64,000 bases of DNA, taken from the NCBI GenBank assembly GCA_023525715.1, contig CM042013.1:74368494-74432493 (forward strand), written 5' to 3'. The translations under genes and the position numbers were made by a program. This document shows, in pieces, positions 21,250-35,420 of the stretch; position 1 is the stretch's first letter, and every line of letters begins with the position of its first letter. The DNA comes from Cichorium intybus (lineage: Eukaryota > Streptophyta > Magnoliopsida > Asterales > Asteraceae). The notes below the pieces were generated by a model. The model had not been told where the DNA came from, ran no database searches, and was given only the letters and a program-made list of their open reading frames with translations.

Positions 21250-22508
21250 AAGCAGTTAAAGCGATAAAAATTCAAATAGCGGCTACTGACGCTATTTGGA
21301 ATAGCGATTTTCGCGGTGGTATAGCGGTGCTATAGCGTTTTTTTGATATTACGTAGAATTTATATTATGTATAAATTTTATAATAGATTATTAGTATTTC
21401 TAACATAACAATATGAAAAAACATTCATTAAATAAAAAATATGGAGTACAAGCTTCAAGTTCAACAACATTCAATAAAACAACATTCAAGCTTCAACAAC
21501 AACATTCTAGTTCCACAAAACAAATATTCATTCATGTTTCAAGCAAATATGTATTTAGAGACTTACAGAAAATAACATAATTTTCTTTCAAGCATATTAT
21601 CGAACACTTAATATGCATATTGTTGAACTTCCCCTACACTAGACCTTGCAGAATCAAAGTCGAACCACCACAAATCGGAGATGAACTGAAGCAATCAGAC
21701 CAACACAAACCAGAGATGAATTGAAGCAACTAAAACTTTAATCGAACCTGATTCAATATGATAATCGAAATTAAACAAAAAAAGAAGTAATCGACTTCAA
21801 CTGAGTTCAACCGACTTCAACTAGGACTGAAATCGAACCTTCAATCGTGTACGGTTCCTGCAATCGAGTTCGGTTCCTGCAATCGAGTCCAACCGAAATT
21901 AAACAAAACTGAAATCGAGTTCAACCGGAAGTATTCGGGATGTGGTTTGAATGAAGTAATCGACTTCAATCGACTTCAACTGAAATCGACTTCAACTATT
22001 GAATTCGGGATGTGGTTTCATTTGCGAAAGAAGTATTGGGGATGAGTTGGATTGTAATCCTTTTGATGTACAAGCTAACACATTTCCATCAAGACAAACA
22101 ATTGACTTCAACTAGGACCAGCCAAGTCAAAAAATACGTGTGAGATGTGGTTTCATTTGCGAAGGAAGGAGAATAGCTGAACGATTATCCCACATCGGCT
22201 GAAATAAAGACATAAAGACCCACCTGTGGTTATAAATATAGTTATTGGTCTTCAGCATTCCACTACTCAAGTCTATTTGAAACTTGGTAACTCTTGGATC
22301 TATTTGACTTGGTCAAAGTATTAAAAATTTAATATAGCGGGCTAAAATCGCTTTAGCGATTGGCTAAATAGCGCAAAATAGCGGTAATTATCGCCGCTAA
22401 TAGCGGGATCGCGAAATGAAATCGCTAAATGATTTATTTTTGCGGTCGATGGCGCTAAGCGCTATAGCAACGCTATAGCGTCGCTATAACGCGCTATTAA
22501 CTGCATAG
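21250..22508. mobile_element. TIR transposon nested in CACTA 1
   Basis: TCTATACCCT occurs at 21240-21249 and again at 22509-22518, a 9-10 bp target duplication. The inner ends share GCAGTTAA followed by AGCG in inverted orientation. Both ends are packed with TAGCG / CGCTATAGCG words (21280-21345 and 22330-22500). Nothing coding is seen. The duplication length suggests Mutator-like, but the GCTATAGC words also resemble hAT-related elements, so the superfamily is open. Confidence 0.7.
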
Positions 22509-22562
22509 TCTATACCCTTTAATGACTATTGTCAGTCATTAAAAGTCTTTTTTCTAGTAGTG

Positions 22563-23046
22563 CCTAATTCCCCTTTGATATGACGGAGGTTGAATTCAAT
22601 GTGGAAAGCTCACACTTAAGGATTGGAACACACATAATATGTCATCCCATGTTAGTGTGTTCAGACCTGTAGTGGGAAGGATGAATGTATATTCTTAATA
22701 ATTCCTTTGATAAAATGTAAGCATGTACATGGATAAGGGAAATGCAGCCGTGCTTCGAAAAGTTGGGACTTGGCTTTTATACGATCAAGAATGGAGACAG
22801 TCAGCTTAATAATAGTGTCAAGATTTTGACTAGACAATATATTTGAACTTATGTGTATGTTATCTTCAGCTATTCAAATGGGTTGAAGGGTTCAATTCGT
22901 AGAACACCCTGATTCTCGAGTATTTGGAATATGTAATACACTAATATGAAAATTCAATTGTTTCGATATTTTCATTTATGCATAAGTTTGGTTAATTCTA
23001 ATTCTTGTTTGTGTAGATTCATGGTTACACTAAAATGGGAGATGAT
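22563..23046 (+). other. Copia A 3' untranslated region and polypurine tract
   Basis: Copia A resumes after the CCT duplication with its non-coding 3' region. It ends in AAAATGGGAGATGAT (23032-23046) directly before the TG of the LTR, a standard copia polypurine tract. Confidence 0.75.
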
Positions 23047-23480
23047 TGTTGGCGATTTAAGTGTCACCATGACATTTTAGTATAATGACATTTATACGAT
23101 TACCAATGGAGGTCAAGTCTTGATTTTAGACGAGTTAGGAGGTGCGGAGCGCAAGCTTGTATAAAACAAGTTTGATCTCGGTGTGAGCAAAATGACGGGG
23201 GTCAAGGGGGCCAAGACCCCTTGAGGGGTTTTGGGGCAACGCCCCGGGGGGATGGAAACTAGCGAATTTTCTTATGGAAAACACTGATTTTTCTTTATAA
23301 AAACTAAGATTTTTTAAAAACTTTACAGAAAATATGTCAATATTTTCATCATGCTTTTCCAGCTATTTCCCCACCTATGTCTCTGCCACCTATCATTGTG
23401 GGATTACTTTTCCTGGAATTAAGGGTGGAATCCAGCCACTATGGTTGGAGATCAAGACGAGAATTCACACATACACACAC
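23047..23480 (+). repeat. Copia A 3' LTR (right edge uncertain)
   Basis: It begins TGTTGGCGATTTAAG after the polypurine tract and contains the GGGGCAACGCCCC motif common in copia LTRs at about 23232-23245. I could not fix the right end; no matching LTR lies in the window, and a (TA)n tract follows. Confidence 0.6.
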
Positions 23481-23508
23481 ACCCCCTATGTTAGATGCTA
23501 TAATTTGG

Positions 23509-23690
<182 letters not shown>

Positions 23691-26600
23691 AATAGTTTTT
23701 TTTTTGGCGATTCATTACTATCGGTGGCGAACATTAGTTTCATTTTGACGAATAATTTACGGTATGCAAATATAAGTACATTTTTGTTTCTAGCGGCGAA
23801 AATTATCTGTTTTGTTGTAAACCGGAACCATCTCGAAAGCGATTAAGTAATTCGGTTTCGATTCTATGAATTTTATTTTTCTGGTTTCGGTTCGGTTTTT
23901 TCGATCCTGTTCAAGAATTGATCTTGTCATAAATGAGTAAAATAACATTTGGAGCCACGGTGAGTTAACACTCAGAAATTTATGCAATCTGATTAATTGA
24001 TCTTTTTTTAGCATTTTTTTCTCTTGACTTAGCATGGTGTTTTGACATATTAGGTCTCTATTAAAATCCCCTCTACAATGGTTGTAGTTCTAATATCAAG
24101 TTTAGATCCATAAAATTAACTTTTACACGTGATTTCACTTGAGTTAAGTCCATAGAAACCATCAATAGTATAAGGAAATAGACGGTATACGCATAACACA
24201 TGTTGTATCATGAGTTTAATAAGCAAGTTTATATATATAACAACAATATATTCACTTGGTTTGGGGGGAGGGGGAGCTGATTGGTTTGGGGGGAGGGGGA
24301 GATTAATTTTATTTAAGTGAATAGTATATGAGTGTCGATGCTGCAATGTCTGAATGTGGAAATATTGAATGGTTTTTTCGGTCGATAGGTTTATTTTAGG
24401 TGCGTAGGGAATTGTTCAATGTGGCGAGTAGTTTTTTTCGATGAATAGCTACATGTGGCGGCTACGAATAATTCATTTCAACGTCTAGTTTTCGGTCGAC
24501 CGTTAGTCTCTTTTGGTTAAAAATAAAGGTACATTCGTATTACAAATAACATACAATGTGACACACGATAAATAGTTCTATTTCAACAATTTTCTTCATT
24601 TTGAAAACATGTCATATTTAAAAAAACACACATTTGAAATGAGTTTTTGTTAAATGTGGATATAATCTATCAAAAAATTCAAAAGAAAAATACATTCTAT
24701 GTGTGTACTCGTACCATGGTGTGACATCAAATAATTTGTTTCAATGAATAATTTACGTATAACAATTAGTTTTTCGATGTCCGTTTTGAGTTAAAAAATC
24801 TAAGTATGTTTTTTTTTTCAAAAGAAATATGTATTCTATATAAGAGTTAAAATTAACATATGTTTTTTTTTTTGCTTGGTGTTGTACTTTTAGGCTAAAA
24901 AAATACGTTGTTAAACCAAATTTTGATAACATTTTTTAAATGTACATTTACTAAATTGAGCATAACAATTTAAAGAACATATGTTATGCTTGGATTCAAT
25001 ATGCATGTACTCAGAGACCTTTTATGCAATTTTTAATTTGTATCAAATTGTTTATTTATTAAAGCCAAATTATATATCCTATAAAATATAGATTATATAA
25101 CAATAAAGCTCCACTAATATTAATATAACGTTTTCGTACCATTTCAAGTCATTTGTCTATGCTTATATTTCTATAATACTTTTCTCCTCACCCATAATAT
25201 TTATATTCGTTTCCCACAAAAATCTAAAATCCAAATATCTTATGTGATAAATATGTAACCGATAATTGTTAATTCGTTTCCGTACGTAATTGAAAACGAA
25301 TTGCAACTCTATTTCTAGTTTTATAGAAACTTTAAAACTGGTTAGATGCAAATTAATAGAGAAGGGCATATAAGTAATTTCACCAAAATAACCTAAACCT
25401 AATGAACCTCTCTTAATTTGACCAGCCCAATTCCTTCCAGCTCCAGGATTACGCCGCACATCTGATTCCTCCAAAACAGTTCCGACGATTTCAACCATTT
25501 GGCCGGCGATTCAGCAAAGTTGCTATGCAAAACAGTTTCGCACATCTTATTTCCTCCCGATCCTATTCAGCAAAGTTGATATGCCCTTCTCTTTTTATCT
25601 GCTTCACCGACCGACATGCATCCCACATGCACAAATCACGCACCGATCCGATTCAGCAATGTTGATATGCCCTTCTCTTCTAATTCTCGGTTTTGATTTG
25701 ATTCTCGCTTCTGATTTTCCATATGATGGTTCCGAAAGACGCGTTTGATGGTTCCGTAGTCGATCTTCGTCTCACACCAGCAGGTTCTGATTTTCCGTAG
25801 TCGATCTTCGTCTAACCTTCAGATAGAGCAACCCTTTTTGTTTGAATTTTCCTTTTGTTTTAGTTATGGTTCTGATTTCGGTTTTCTGATTACGATTTTG
25901 GATTTCCTTTTGTTTTAGTTATGGTTCCGATCAACATTCTACTGATCCCGTGAAGACCATCGGTTCCATTACATCCCTCCCAACCTACGCCTCCCCTCCG
26001 ACTTTTGAACGGGTAAAATATGCTTGGTTTGAAATGAAAAGCCAGATTGATTGGAGCATAATGATCCATCTGTTCGTTTTTGGTTTCGTAATCCCAAGTC
26101 TAAACTTCAACATTTTTCTATTTTTAATTTTTGGTGATTTTTATTTTTTGCTTAACGTGGAGTTGATGTTGATTTTGGTGATGTTTAGATGCAGCTTTAA
26201 TTTTTTGATAAACCTAAATCTGACACCGTCATCCAACACCGACCATGGTAAATGAATTTGACTTTTAAGTTGAACAAACTAACGTTTATTTTTGAAATTA
26301 GTTGGAATTCTTCTGTTTTGTTTCAGTGTTTTGATAAACGAATGATACATGGATGGTTGATGGCTAAAAAATAAAAGTAAGTTTCTGCACTTGCTGGTTC
26401 ATTGTGCATTTGAATATGCATAAATATCTATTTTTTTATAAACAAATGTAAGGAGCAACAATATGTATGGCTTACATAAGTTGCGTAAATGTTGAGTGGA
26501 TAATTATGCTTCACATTATTTTATATTTACATATTTGGAATATTAAAATGATCTTTCCTTTTATTTGATATTTAGTTTGCTTGGATTCTTTAAAGCAAGA

Positions 26601-27496
26601 ATTAAAAGTATCTTTATTTATCTTTTCATGTATTTTTTAAATGCTACATTGACAGAAGATTGAGGTAAAATTGGTTTGTCTCTTTGTATTTTTAGTGCTT
26701 GTATATGTAAACAGTTGAAGAAATATCTGAACAGTTTAAAGTAATTAGTCATCAGTTGATCGTTTGTTACAACCACATGAGTTTATAAATCTTTGATATT
26801 GCTTTCTCCACTGCAAAGTGTTTTCATGTTTTGTTATATCTTCTATTTGTGTGTAGATACAGGTAACAGACCTGAAAAAATACTTATGTTTTGCTGAAAT
26901 AGATTACAAACCTACAAAATTACATGTACACAAATCGAATCATTTTGTTTATTTGTGTTTCTATGCAACAATTACAACAACATGCAAAATAACTTTTATC
27001 TAAATATTTATGTTTGTATGCAGAAATGAAGTTGACATTGGTTCATACCTTTGAACAGCAGCAGCAACAAAAAGTAGTATCTCTAAAAAACGACAATTAC
27101 AGCAACCTGCAAAATGATAATTATTTTAATATTTGTGTTTGTATGCAAAAAAAATTACTTTAGAAATCGTTATTTCTATTGTGCAGAAACAGGAACGTGT
27201 GCAGTGTGATTTGGAGATGCAGTAAATATTTGATGTCTCACATTGATTTTATAGTGTAAATTGTATTTTTTTGGAGGGATTTCAAATTTTGAAATGGTTA
27301 TCCAACTTTAGTTGTTAGGATTGATTTTAGCCATTGATTGCTTCAAAGTAATCTATGGTTAAGATTATTTATAATAAATATTTTTGTTAAAGATAGAAAT
27401 TAGAAAAAGTTGCATTAATAAGTTGTACATTTTTAAGACATTAAGACTCTTGTGCTTTAAAGTGTTGTAATTTATATATGGTTTATAGTATAGTAT

Positions 27497-27498
<2 letters not shown>
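23691..27498. other. AT-rich region, no gene identified
   Basis: No recognisable protein. Seen here: a 25-bp tandem repeat at 24256-24301 (TTGGTTTGGGGGGAGGGGGAG twice); repeated modules around 25500-25700 (ATTCAGCAA(A/T)GTTGATATGCCC); a 51-bp tandem repeat at 25849-25929 (TTCCTTTTGTTTTAGTTATGG twice); and a short open piece (25950-26012, TIGSITSLPTYASPPTFER) followed by GTAAAAT. The last looks like a captured exon end, but I cannot name it. Confidence 0.5.

Positions 27499-27562
<64 letters not shown>
27499..27562. repeat. (TA)n microsatellite
   Basis: Pure AT run of about 64 bp. Confidence 0.97.
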
Positions 27563-27568
<6 letters not shown>

Positions 27569-27704
27569 GTTCAACATAGAACCAAATTATATCATCTAAC
27601 CATAGAACCATGTGAAAATTGTCTATGTTCATTTATAAAAATATGTAATTTTCATGTTCATAGATGAACATGTTCTTAGATAAAGATATGCAATTTTCAC
27701 ATGG

Positions 27705-27980
<276 letters not shown>

Positions 27981-30074
27981 TTCTATCTGTGTGCATTCTC
28001 AATAGAACTAGATTTGCAATGTAACATTTCTAGCGTCCCGAAAAATGTAACAAAGAATCAATTACAACTTCCGTGTGTGTGCATTCTCAATAGTTACACA
28101 GATGTTTCATTTTTTGCATAGGTGATCGTTAATGCGTAGTAGTTTCTGTGCATCTTTAATTTTGGTTTTGGTTTTGGTTTGATTTTAGGGTTTACATGAA
28201 TGAGATGAAGATGGGGAAAAGTGGTTATTTTACTTTGGTATTACCCCTCCGTATCAAGTTCAACAATTCTTCAATTTATAGTTGCAATTCACAATTCAAG
28301 ATCAATGTTTGTAAGAGATTTTCAAGGTTATATTGAAAAACGGATTTGACACTCCTATGCAATGTGCCATTCTTTTCCAAACAAACCACGTACAGGAATC
28401 TATTAGCTCCTGCAACCTGACTACCCTTCTAAAATGCAATCCGTTGATTTATTCTTGCACCACCGGAATATGGGTTGTAATTAATCAATGAGTTAAACAA
28501 AATCGAGAGATGGTTAAAAGTATATATGATGCTAGTTATTGCATTAATGGAACCAACCAGTCGTATGCCAAGGTGGTTTGCATGAATGATATTGATGAGA
28601 TTGTATTGTTTAGTTTGTTTGTTGCTTAACAACAGCTCCCGTCTATGGTGCAAGTTGTTTCAGAACGAGAAATAAACCAACAGCAAGTACAAGTTGGATC
28701 AGTGCATAAAGTAATATAAAGCATATGGTACAAGTCGGAACAGCAAGAAAAGAAGACCCAGCAGCATGTACAACTCACTTTTTTCTTACAAGGGGTTCTG
28801 TTTCTTGAACAGCAACATAAACTCCTGGACCAAATGTTTTCTTTTATCATCTCTACATCAAATGCATAAAATAATCTCAATTAAGCGTATTATAACCTTG
28901 TAAACACTACAAATTTAAATTAAAAGCCCATTAAACACACGCGCATATTTTCATATTAAGGCCCAAAATCAACTCGAAACATCATATATCGGGAAAAATT
29001 TTAAGAAACCAAACACATCTAGAGTTCATATGTTTGTACACATTTCGTTTTGATCAAATCGGGACCTACTGTATGTTTCATGTGCAACACCACTGGCTTC
29101 CATGGTGCTGCCTGCCAACTAAGCAAGCACAGAAAACTTCTAGGGAAGGTAATAAGGGTATGCACTCTATACCCTACTTGATGAATGTATAATATGTTGT
29201 ATATATCAGAAGGCAATTTATTTATTTTTCTCGGAAAAATTAAATCGCTACACCAACATAAAGGGCAACATTCATGTTCCCAGTTATTCTGACCAGCTCT
29301 CAAATCCCTTATTTTACTTGAATCTTAATAAGTTTCAGTCTAAATTTAAAGCATGTCTAGCATCTAGATATGTATGGTAGCTTAAGAGGATCTTCATTCA
29401 CTTCCACTTCACGAAAACATGAAAAAGAAAATCGGAAGTCAACTATTAAGACACATAAGTTATAGATAAAACAGAGCAAATGGCAAGAGGGCATTCCTAC
29501 ATGGTTTTGGATGATAATTAATTTATATGAAAGATAAGATGAGTAACTTGTCTTTCCTTCAAAAGTAACAAGTATATTACCACTTGATATGATCAATTTT
29601 GTCGTGCAGCTGCATGTGCTTTTTGGCGAAGGAGATAAATATGTATAAATAAAATAGATCCAATCCAGCATGAGATAAATTTGGAATACGCACATTGGGA
29701 GATCCACCTCTTTGGTACAACAAAACACCAAAACAAAAAAGCATATTCATTGCTATTAGAAAGCATACCAAAAACAAGATCCCTAAAACAAGACTGCTTT
29801 GAATCACAGAAGTGTAGAGATGACCTACGGTCGGGTGAGCCACAAGTGTAAATTCGTCGAGTTACAAAGCTTAGTTGGCTTGTGTGCTCTTTATTTTTGT
29901 GATGAGAAAAAGGTTTCAGGGCATAAAAGTACCTTAAGGGCGATCCTCCAGTGTGCTAGACTTCCTTTGAGAGAAAGCTTTGAAGTACGCGGACTCATCT
30001 AAAGAAAACAAATAGATTAATTTGACAATGATTGCAGAAAATCAAAACATGAATTATTAATCGGTGAAACACTA
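27981..30074. other. Region downstream of the TNL gene, no gene identified
   Basis: The 40-bp sequence AAGAATCAATTACAACTT...GTGTGCATTCTCAATAG is repeated at about 27965 and 28053. No open frame here looks real. On the minus strand a hydrophobic stretch (29577-29843) has no family I recognise. It may include the 3' untranslated region of the TNL. Confidence 0.4.
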
Positions 30075-33000
30075 TCATTTAGTTATTATCAGTTTTAGAC
30101 AAAAGAAGGTAATACACAAGAGTGACAGCATAATTCTCCGTTTGTTTAGGAAATATTTTCCACTGGATAACTGACATCTGGTAAGATCTCCACCAATGAT
30201 GTAATTCCATGACTTGTAATAACCCAATGCATCTTCTCTTTCATTTATATCCCCATCATCATAAATTAAACTCACCCCACACTCCTTTGTAGCTTTACTA
30301 CCAATATCATATGGTTTGTCCCTCATGACACTCATAATAATAACATAGTCACCACATTCCATCTCATTCATCCCAAACATCCAATGGGTTAACAATGTGA
30401 AACACTTTCCACCCATATCGACACCTCCAAGGTAATGTTCGTATATCCAGGTGAGGTTCTTTGTTTTATTAATAATCACAATCAATGGCAGATCAAGGAA
30501 CTCATTTGTCAGCACGCAACAAAAATTTAATCCTGTGAGGTTGTTGGGGGATAATGGGATGGTGAATGATATTGATGTCCCCTTGCTTCTATCCTTGATC
30601 CAATTCGGCATCTCTTCGCCACCATAAATTGTGCTGAATATTCCAAATTCATAATACATCTGTCAAATACAACCACCTTTATTAATCATCACATTTATTA
30701 TATATACATAGATATGCACACAGTTAACCAGATCAAACCTGGATTTCAAATTCCTCAGATTCATCATTAACAAAGTCTAGCTTAGTCCAACCCAAACTAC
30801 GTAATACCTTTTCTTCAACAGCTTCCACTGGTTCGCTTTTCACAATGCCTTCAAATTCAAATGAAGAATGTGCTATCAACCTCAAGTTTAATAGGAACAT
30901 GAGTGGGACCATTTGTGGATTAAATGAAACTTTTCGTAGCAAAGGCTTCCTAGAATCTGAATGGAGGTCCATAAATGTTAGTGTACGTGGAGGATGCTCA
31001 ACTAACGTCAACTGTTCACAATCTCTCATACTAAGTACCTCAAGCCTAGGAAGGCTTCTCACACAATTTGGCAAAGAAACGATTGGATTGCCATCTAAGT
31101 ATAATTCCTTTAACATGGATAGCCAGGAAAAGTCCATGGGAAAGCATTCGGTGGACAAATTATTATTTTCAAGTGACAACATTACCAAATTTCTCGGTAA
31201 AGGAGTCGTAAAGAACTTATGATCGCTTGGCATGGCCTCGAGAACGGTGGAGGAAGAGGTTATTGTGTTTATACCAATGTTGTTAGCCTTGAGCATTTTC
31301 GATGAATCCATGTCCCTAATCTTGATTTGAGATTCACCATGATAATAACTCTTTAGCCATAGTGTTTCAACTTTCTCTAACGTGTGTAAGCTTCTTGGAA
31401 GTTTTTCAAGCCTGTTGCAGTAGCTCATATCAATATAGACAAGTTCAACACATGCCCCAATTGATTCACAAACCTCATGCAAACCAATGCAGCCTCTCAA
31501 TATTAACCTCTCAAGTTTAGGGAAGTGGTCAAAGCCACCAAGACTATGAAGTTGTTCACAGAAACTTAAATTAAGAATCTTCAATGATCTAAACAATCTC
31601 TTCTCTTTTGAGCATGACCCAATCAATTTCTGAAATTGATGTAAATTAGAATGTCAGTAAGTTTTATCAACTTGACATGGAAGAGTAATAAATGGGGATA
31701 AGTTACCTTAAGCCTCTTTTGAAGTCGTTGTCCATAATTATAACTCCCAAATGTTTCAATATTGCTATAAGACATGTCAAGAGCAACCATATTCTCCATC
31801 GATAATTGTGAAGGTATATACTTCAAATGGAACCCATGCATACACAACCATCTTAATTTTTCTGGAAAATTCTTGTAAGAGCCTGTCATTTGCACATAAT
31901 TGAGTTGTAGCAGCATTAGACTATCCATCTTACTAAATGCGTCTGTTTTCAAATCACCTCCATGTAACTTCTCTTTCTCAAGCATTCTCATGTCAAGGGT
32001 AAGGCCTAGAACATTTTCCGTACCCTAAGAAGGAAGGGGTGAAATAATATTTTAGAATGTTGTAAAGTTGTATATAGAGAATACAAAATGATTACAAGTA
32101 TACATGCAGCGTCTTACCTTTTTTTCGTTCAACACTGTGAATGACTCCTCATGACACCATAATCTAGTTCGTTCCCCGGGCTTGTCAACTGATTCCTCAC
32201 GTACTAGGAACCTTCCCATCTCTTGTACCAACTGATGCATCATCAGTTCGTTATTCCTTAATTCGTAATTCCATTTGAAACTAAGAAGGCATTTGTCGAT
32301 AAGATTATTGATCCCGGATCTTGTGTCTATATCACATGCCTTTAATATTATTTCAGCAGCATCTCTATCCATGCCAACAAAAAAACAAGCAATATGTTTA
32401 AACAAGTCCTTATCATTTTTGAACGGCAATGAGTCAATGCTCATTCTCAAGATAGTACTTATAGGGGGGCCATTTTCTTTCTTTAGCCTGTCTATGTACC
32501 CCTCCCAATAAGTTACATCTCGATTATGTAGAGACCTACCCAAAACTGTAAGAGCCATTGGATGTCCTTGACAATACTGCAAAAGCTTTTCTAACACCTC
32601 TTCATAACCGGCCTTGGGATCATTAGACGTGAACGCATGAAAACATATAAGTTTTTGTGATTCTGTCTTAGATAAGCATTGAAGCTCGTGTTTTGTATGC
32701 TTGGGTTTCACATTCGTTTTGAATAGTTCACAACTTTGTGTCAACCATGCATTCTCTGTTGTTATTATGATCTTACTTCCTGGATAAAAACTTTTCCTTC
32801 CAAGTAAAGCATCCAACTGGTCGAGACTATCAATATCATCGAGAATGACAAACATCTTTTTACGGGCTATTGCATTCTCTATCTTTGAGGTGTAAATTAA
32901 AACATCATGAACTTGAAGTGAATTTGATTTTGAAATGTCATCACAGAGTTGTTTTTGTACATCAAGTAACCCATTAACTTTTACACCACATCTCCTACTG

Positions 33001-34524
33001 ATATCTTCGATAAAACAGCTTCTGTCGAATTCATGAGAATGTAACCCATAGACATATTTGGCTAAAGACGTCTTCCCCATCCCACCCATACCCAAAATAG
33101 TGAGTATGTCTCCCGTACTTGACGTTGCATCTTTCAACCATGAGGTAACGAATCCAATAGAATAGTACATCCCAAAAAGTTGTGGCAGAGGACTCCTTGA
33201 GAATAAGTGTAATCTACGGTAGATGTCCTGAACAATTTCTTCAATAAACTCCGCCTCTAGCCTGCAATTTTATTTTAGTAAGAACCACAAAACACAATCC
33301 AAAAAAATAACATGATATATTGGAGATCTAATTTCTACAAAGATCCAAAACGAAATTATATCATATTAAGTTATTATTTAATAAAGTTTTTCACATCATA
33401 ACTATAATTGTATTCGCACTTCTAACCAGAGCCATCAATGGAATACAAGATTTTGTTAACAGGCCACCAAATTTCATTGTGTTTCTGCAAATGCAGCAGA
33501 CATAAATATTAATGTGGTTTTGCATGAATCAGAACAAAAAGTCATTGAGTAGTTATCAGTTAACCTTTACGACTTACAAGTAAGAGCTTTAATATATCAT
33601 AATAAAAAGTGATAACATTTGAAGGTAGAATGATATAAAAACAGTAGATGCAGTACGATTGTTCAAAATTTGGTTTATTAATAATAAGCATATATAAACA
33701 CTAAAATGGTTTATCTAAATGAATTTATGTATGATAAAAATAAGTGTGCATAGCATACGTGTTAAAGCTAGTAGAGTAGTAAGTTGGTTAAGCTACCTAC
33801 ATGAATGAATTTACGAGATCACATAATTGCAAAAATTAGATTACATTTCAAGGATCAAATGAAAATGCATGAATAATATGCCTATTTGATGATTAAGAAG
33901 ACACGTATCAAAATGCATAAGGAGAAGACGATGTTGACTTTTGTTAAACAATATTATAGGAGTACGGAAATACGGGTAAACAAGTAGTTACCTTCCATTT
34001 GCATCCTTCCCTTTTAAATCTGCAACTTCTGTAAGCACTTTATTCCATTTGTATATCTTTTGAGCCCATTTACTTCTTTTATCTGCATCTGTCTCAGCCT
34101 CCATCGTCCGTCTATGCTTAGACATTGCATCTCCGAAGCTATCTTGTTGCTTCCTCACATGGGTGGGCTCAACATGATAAAAGATAGGAATAATAATATG
34201 GTTGGATTTCATACGTTGCTCAAGGATCAACACCAGTTCATCAAGACACCATGTAGAAGTAGCATAATTTTTGGACAACACGATAAGAGAAGCCCTCGAT
34301 GCTTTAATAGCACTTTTTAATTCCTGTTTCAGGTCTTCCCCGGTTTCAATCTCTTCATCATCAAAGAAGGTAAGGATATTGGCATCCATGAGTGCCTTAT
34401 AAAGGTATGCAGTGAAACCTTGACGAGTGTCAAGACCTCTAAAACTTAAAAATACATCATATCTATGACCATCAGTTGATGATGAAGATGAAGATCCTTC
34501 TGAAAATTCAGAGATAACAGCCAT
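30075..34524 (-). CDS. TIR-NBS-LRR (TNL) disease-resistance receptor, five exons
   Basis: Complement of 33992-34524, 32118-33261, 31707-32024, 30739-31629, 30075-30659; every junction has GT/AG and frames join to about 1156 residues. Exon 1 is the TIR domain (YDVFLSFRGLDTR; STWCLDEL carries the NADase Glu). Exon 2 is NB-ARC: P-loop GMGGMGKTS, kinase-2 VILDDID, RNBS-B SKIIITT, GHPMAL in place of GLPLAL, and MHQLVQEMGR in place of MHD. Exons 3-4 are leucine-rich repeats (LKILNLSFCEQLHSLGGF onward). Exon 5 is the post-LRR jelly-roll domain (YEFGIFSTIYGGEEMPNW...KGTSISF). TNLs sense pathogen effectors, oligomerise and make NAD-derived signals that act through EDS1. The gene appears intact. No splice break was seen, and the exon plan is typical of TNLs. 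Confidence 0.92.
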
Positions 34525-35420
34525 TATGAGTTATGCGTTGATGATGCTTCAGCCTTCCCGCAATTTTGAGTATTTATTTCTCGCTTCTCTTGTATGTTGG
34601 GGTATCCTAATAAGCTCCGAAACTCAGTTTCCTCCGGACATCATCAGTTATGAATGCTGGTTTCACCGTTTACCTTCTATGTATGTGTCTCTCAAGAGTA
34701 AGTATTGCTTTTTGATGCTTTGTAATCCCACACTGTCCTCACATGTGCCTCAATCTCAAGATCCCATACATACTGTCTCTACAAAAAACCCAAATTATTA
34801 ATATATTATGCATCTTAAGTATCTTCAAACAAATTAAACCCCAACAACAAAACCTTATTTATTTCATAAGATAAAAATGTTAAGTGATTGAAAAACCAAC
34901 ACATATATGGCTAGGTGAATTATGTGCTTATTTTAATACATTATATTGCTGTAGAATCAGCATTTCATTGCCATTCGGAATTATTTAAAAAATGGTAGCT
35001 CAGTTAATTCAAATTTGGATAACATGTCTTTTTGTTAACTTGCGGTGCAAGAAAATATCAAATCAATCCATTCAATCATCCTAACAAACCTTTATATTGA
35101 ATTATTGATCCAATTACCCTACCACAAAAATCCATCTAGTTTCAGTTAAGTAATCCTCAAACCAATCACCACCAAATACCATTCTAGAAACAATTAAAAG
35201 ATCCATTATTACCTCCCATGAAAGGAATTTCAAAAAGTATATGTAATCTCCCACTTCGCTAGATATCATCAACAAACAATGAATACATATAAACACACTT
35301 TAAAATTATAAATAAATAAATAAATAAAAAAAAAAAAAAACTTACTTCACATGGTTGTTTGTAGGTCCCCTGGGTTAGCCAGAAAAATCTTTTAAAACTT
35401 TAAATTAACAAGTCACGCCA
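34525..35420 (-). other. Upstream region of the TNL gene
   Basis: About 900 bp before the TNL start contains no other gene. A TA-rich TAAATACT word about 50 bp before the ATG could be a TATA element, but this is weak. A short poly-A run lies near 35330. Confidence 0.35.

Larger units (their letters stand above)
19241..22562. mobile_element. CACTA transposon 1 (non-autonomous, carries a gene fragment)
   Basis: Ends are CACTACTAGAAAATA... at 19241 and the inverted copy ...TTTCTAGTAGTG at 22562, alike for about 28 bp. The 3-bp target duplication CCT (19238-19240, 22563-22565) is the CACTA hallmark, and copia A resumes cleanly on both sides. Sub-terminal repeats of ATGACAGACATTTGTCTGTCAT type lie at 19290-19390 and 21020-21245. 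No transposase is seen. The interior holds a captured RRM fragment and a nested TIR element. Confidence 0.93.

Noticed and set aside
25163..25498. Minus-strand 111-codon frame
   Set aside because: No motif and no neighbours; the start region only overlaps a repeated GC-richer module.
29357..29843. Minus-strand frames with hydrophobic stretches downstream of the TNL
   Set aside because: No family resemblance, AT-driven composition and no consistent splice structure, so I do not call a gene.
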